Below are positions 62,398 to 64,000 of a DNA stretch of 64,000 nt, piece after piece. A program made the position numbers and the translations under genes. The stretch is from Phyllobacterium bourgognense (GTDB lineage: Bacteria; Pseudomonadota; Alphaproteobacteria; Rhizobiales; Rhizobiaceae), in the NCBI RefSeq assembly GCF_003337575.1, contig NZ_QPJM01000002.1:62001-126000 (forward strand), written 5' to 3'. Position 1 is the first letter of the stretch; every line of letters begins with the position of its first letter. The notes below the pieces were generated by a model. It saw nothing but the letters and a program-made list of their open reading frames with translations, did no database searches and was not told the origin of the DNA.

Positions 62398-63078
62398 TCA
62401 GCTCACCAAATCCACGAGCACATCATAGGCGGCATCGATATCGGCTTGTATCGCGGCCTCGACGGCCTTTCCATCGTGAGCGCATAGCGCGGCGAACATG
62501 GACTGATGGTGCTCGTTGGCTTTGGTGTAGTTGCCGGAATCATGCAGCATGTTGAAGTACGGGCTGACCTGCAGCCAAAGATTCTCGATGATATTGAGAA
62601 TGCTTTCCGATTTCGCCGCCTGGTAAATCGAGAAATGGAACGCGTAGTTTGCCCGCAGGTATGATTTGATATCGCCAGAGGCGTTGGCTTTTTCCAGTGC
62701 TTTCAGCAGCGAGCGCAGAGTTTCCAGTTCGCTATCCTCGATGCGTTCGGCTGCCCATTTGCCGGCAAGCGCTTCGATCTCAATACGAACATTGCGCAGA
62801 TCCGTGAGCTTGGCCCGGCTCAACCGCGGTATGCCGATGGAACGCCCGGAAACCACGGTCAGTGCATTGGCCGCTGTCAGCCGCCGCAAAGCTTCCCGCA
62901 CCGGCATGGCGCTGACGCCGAAGGCATCGGCAAGGCTTTGCACGGGGACCATCTCGCCCGGAACAATGCCGCCTTCGAGGATCAGGCTGGCAATCTGGCG
63001 ATAGACGCGGTCCTGCAGCGTCTCCTTGGAAAGCGGGAGAATCTCAACACCTGGTCTCCTGTAACCGGCTTCAGCCAT
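62398..63078 (-). CDS. GntR family regulator (FadR/FCD subfamily)
   Basis: The 226-residue regulator has a winged helix at residues about 18-85 (TLQDRVYRQIASLILEGGIV, MPVREALRRLTAANAL) and an all-helical FCD ligand domain (RIEIEALAGKWAAERIEDSE; ANEHHQSMFAALCAHDG with metal-binding His). It diverges from an ABC sugar-type binding protein, and palindromes in the 213-bp gap are likely operators. The effector is probably an organic or sugar acid. Confidence 0.92.
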   Translation of the reverse strand: MAEAGYRRPGVEILPLSKETLQDRVYRQIASLILEGGIVPGEMVPVQSLADAFGVSAMPVREALRRLTAANALTVVSGRSIGIPRLSRAKLTDLRNVRIEIEALAGKWAAERIEDSELETLRSLLKALEKANASGDIKSYLRANYAFHFSIYQAAKSESILNIIENLWLQVSPYFNMLHDSGNYTKANEHHQSMFAALCAHDGKAVEAAIQADIDAAYDVLVDLVS

Positions 63079-63173
63079 TGTTCACCTTTTCGTGGCGGGT
63101 GCCTTTAAACGTGGAATGCAGCGTCCACCACAGCGCGTCAAGAGTTTCTCCTTATCTAACAAATCTTATGCAC

Positions 63174-63208
63174 GATCAATGGTATTTTATCATTGATCTT
63201 TGATCAAA
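63174..63208. promoter_or_regulatory. Palindromes between GntR and ABC transporter genes
   Basis: GATCAATG and CATTGATC (63174-63181 / 63191-63198) form a perfect 8-bp inverted repeat with a 9-bp AT-rich spacer. Next to it TTTGATCAAA (63199-63208) is a perfect 10-bp palindrome. Both fit operators for the divergent GntR protein. Confidence 0.6.
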
Positions 63209-63291
63209 TGGTGATACGGTTGGCTGCAGGAACGACGAGAGGGAAGAGGAGCCCGCTCGGAGATGTTTTCCTGTGTCAGGGAGGAATTATA

Positions 63292-64000
63292 ATGGGAATT
63301 GGATCAATCATCCGGCGCGCTGCCGCTTGCGCCTGTCTCGCGTCAAGCATGGTCATGATCGGCCACGCCGACGCTGCGGAAAAGCACAAGATTTTTCTTA
63401 GCATGAGCTTTATCGGCAATGACTGGCAGGCCGAGGCGGCCAACATGGTCAAGGCCATGGCTGCCCACAAGGACTACGCTGACAAGGTGGATTTGCAGGT
63501 CCAGGTTGCCGGTCCCAATGCCCAGCGGCAAATTCAACAGATCAACGCCATGGTCCAGGCCGGTGCTGAAGCCATTGTGATTTTCCCGATTTCACCGACC
63601 GCGCTCAATCAGGTTGTGAAGAATGCGTGCGACAAGGGCGTTAAGGTATTCGCCTATGATGGCGAGATCACCGAACCCTGCGCCTACAATATAGCGATCG
63701 ATCAGGAAGAGGCCGGCCGCGTGACCGCGGAATGGTTGGTCAAGAAGCTCAACGGCAAGGGCAATATCATTGCGATTACCGGCGTGCCCGGAACGTCTGT
63801 CGACAATCTTCGTACAAAGGCAGCCAAAGAAGTTTTCGCCAAACATCCCGATATCAAGATCGTCGGCGAAGCGGTTGGCATGTGGAGCCAGGCTGTCGCG
63901 CGCACCGAACTCTCGAAGATCCTCGCAACCCGCAACTGGGACGACATTAACGGGCTGTGGATGCAGGTCGGATGCTTCACCGCAAATTCGATGCAGCTCG
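63292..64000 (+). CDS. Sugar-type ABC transporter substrate-binding protein (cut by window edge)
   Basis: About 236 residues are visible. A signal peptide (residues about 1-28, ending HADA) is followed by a Peripla_BP_4 fold: KHKIFLSMSFIGNDWQAEAA, then QIQQINAMVQAGAEAIVIFP and ITGVPGTSVDNLRTKAA. This is the ribose/xylose-type binding protein class that feeds a CUT2 importer, expected beyond the edge. GGGAGGAATTATA precedes the ATG. The GntR gene opposite probably controls it. The ligand could be a sugar, sugar alcohol or sugar acid. Confidence 0.93.
   Translation, partial: MGIGSIIRRAAACACLASSMVMIGHADAAEKHKIFLSMSFIGNDWQAEAANMVKAMAAHKDYADKVDLQVQVAGPNAQRQIQQINAMVQAGAEAIVIFPISPTALNQVVKNACDKGVKVFAYDGEITEPCAYNIAIDQEEAGRVTAEWLVKKLNGKGNIIAITGVPGTSVDNLRTKAAKEVFAKHPDIKIVGEAVGMWSQAVARTELSKILATRNWDDINGLWMQVGCFTANSMQL

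Overview
The window looks like chromosomal DNA of a Hyphomicrobiales (Rhizobiales) alphaproteobacterium of the Phyllobacteriaceae/Brucellaceae type. Evidence: a circularly permuted two-piece ssrA whose tag reads ANDNYAEARLAA, an alphaproteobacterial sspB-DUF4169-RHH cluster, the order sspB / thyA / folA / hflK-hflC-DUF2065 / degP / serB / miaA / ilvI-ilvH, a BA14K-family protein, and dispersed intergenic repeats of the kind common in this order. The genus cannot be fixed from the sequence alone. The DNA is gene dense; only the two ends cut genes (prmA at the left, a sugar-type ABC binding protein at the right).

Layout. 1-5.6 kb: prmA (partial), a SCO1 copper chaperone with a small membrane protein upstream, a hexapeptide acyltransferase, CreA, an amidase and uvrD. 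5.9-17.6 kb: quinoprotein glucose dehydrogenase, a divergent Lrp regulator/DMT exporter pair, dienelactone hydrolase, two uncharacterised proteins, an FAD-linked D-lactate/glycolate-type dehydrogenase and a large AsmA protein that probably starts at CTG. 17.6-23.4 kb: VOC protein, RHH-DUF4169-SspB, a TetR/Bcr efflux pair with a twin palindromic operator, an ArsR-SRPBCC pair, ssrA tmRNA and DUF2853. 23.5-30.1 kb: a remnant of a native-type thyA, then a complete but different thyA, then an arsenic-resistance island (MFS-arsR; DUF6428, arsR, arsC-arsN2 fusion, ACR3 remnant, aqpS, glutaredoxin-type arsC, frameshifted arsH), wedged in front of folA. 30.1-39.9 kb: folA, hflK, hflC, DUF2065, an inserted stretch (DUF899, DUF1254, IS fragment), degP, serB, miaA.

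39.9-45.3 kb: a HerA-type ATPase, then ilvI-ilvH behind an attenuator with a Val/Leu/Ile-rich leader peptide that may be leaderless, and a LysE exporter. 45.3-53.3 kb: a DUF2269 and a SDR/DoxX-like membrane protein, a cobalt-type nitrile hydratase operon, a RecD-like helicase, pdxJ and kup. 53.3-64 kb: a repeat-rich spacer, TetR-ilvC, a polytopic membrane protein, BA14K, an endonuclease/exonuclease-fold protein, Nudix, PhzF, tRNA-Lys(CTT), arylsulfatase, and a GntR regulator divergent from an ABC sugar-binding protein.

Themes. Branched-chain amino acid synthesis appears twice (ilvIH under attenuation, ilvC beside a TetR gene). The trans-translation tag RNA and its ClpXP adaptor SspB lie about 3.4 kb apart. 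The ars island shows decay and replacement: AqpS occupies the place of the ACR3 efflux pump, of which only the first codons survive, and arsH is broken. The least explained signals are a 21-bp tandem repeat family at two distant sites, a three-copy intergenic repeat, and a 17-bp motif shared by the upstream regions of the DUF1254 and sulfatase genes.
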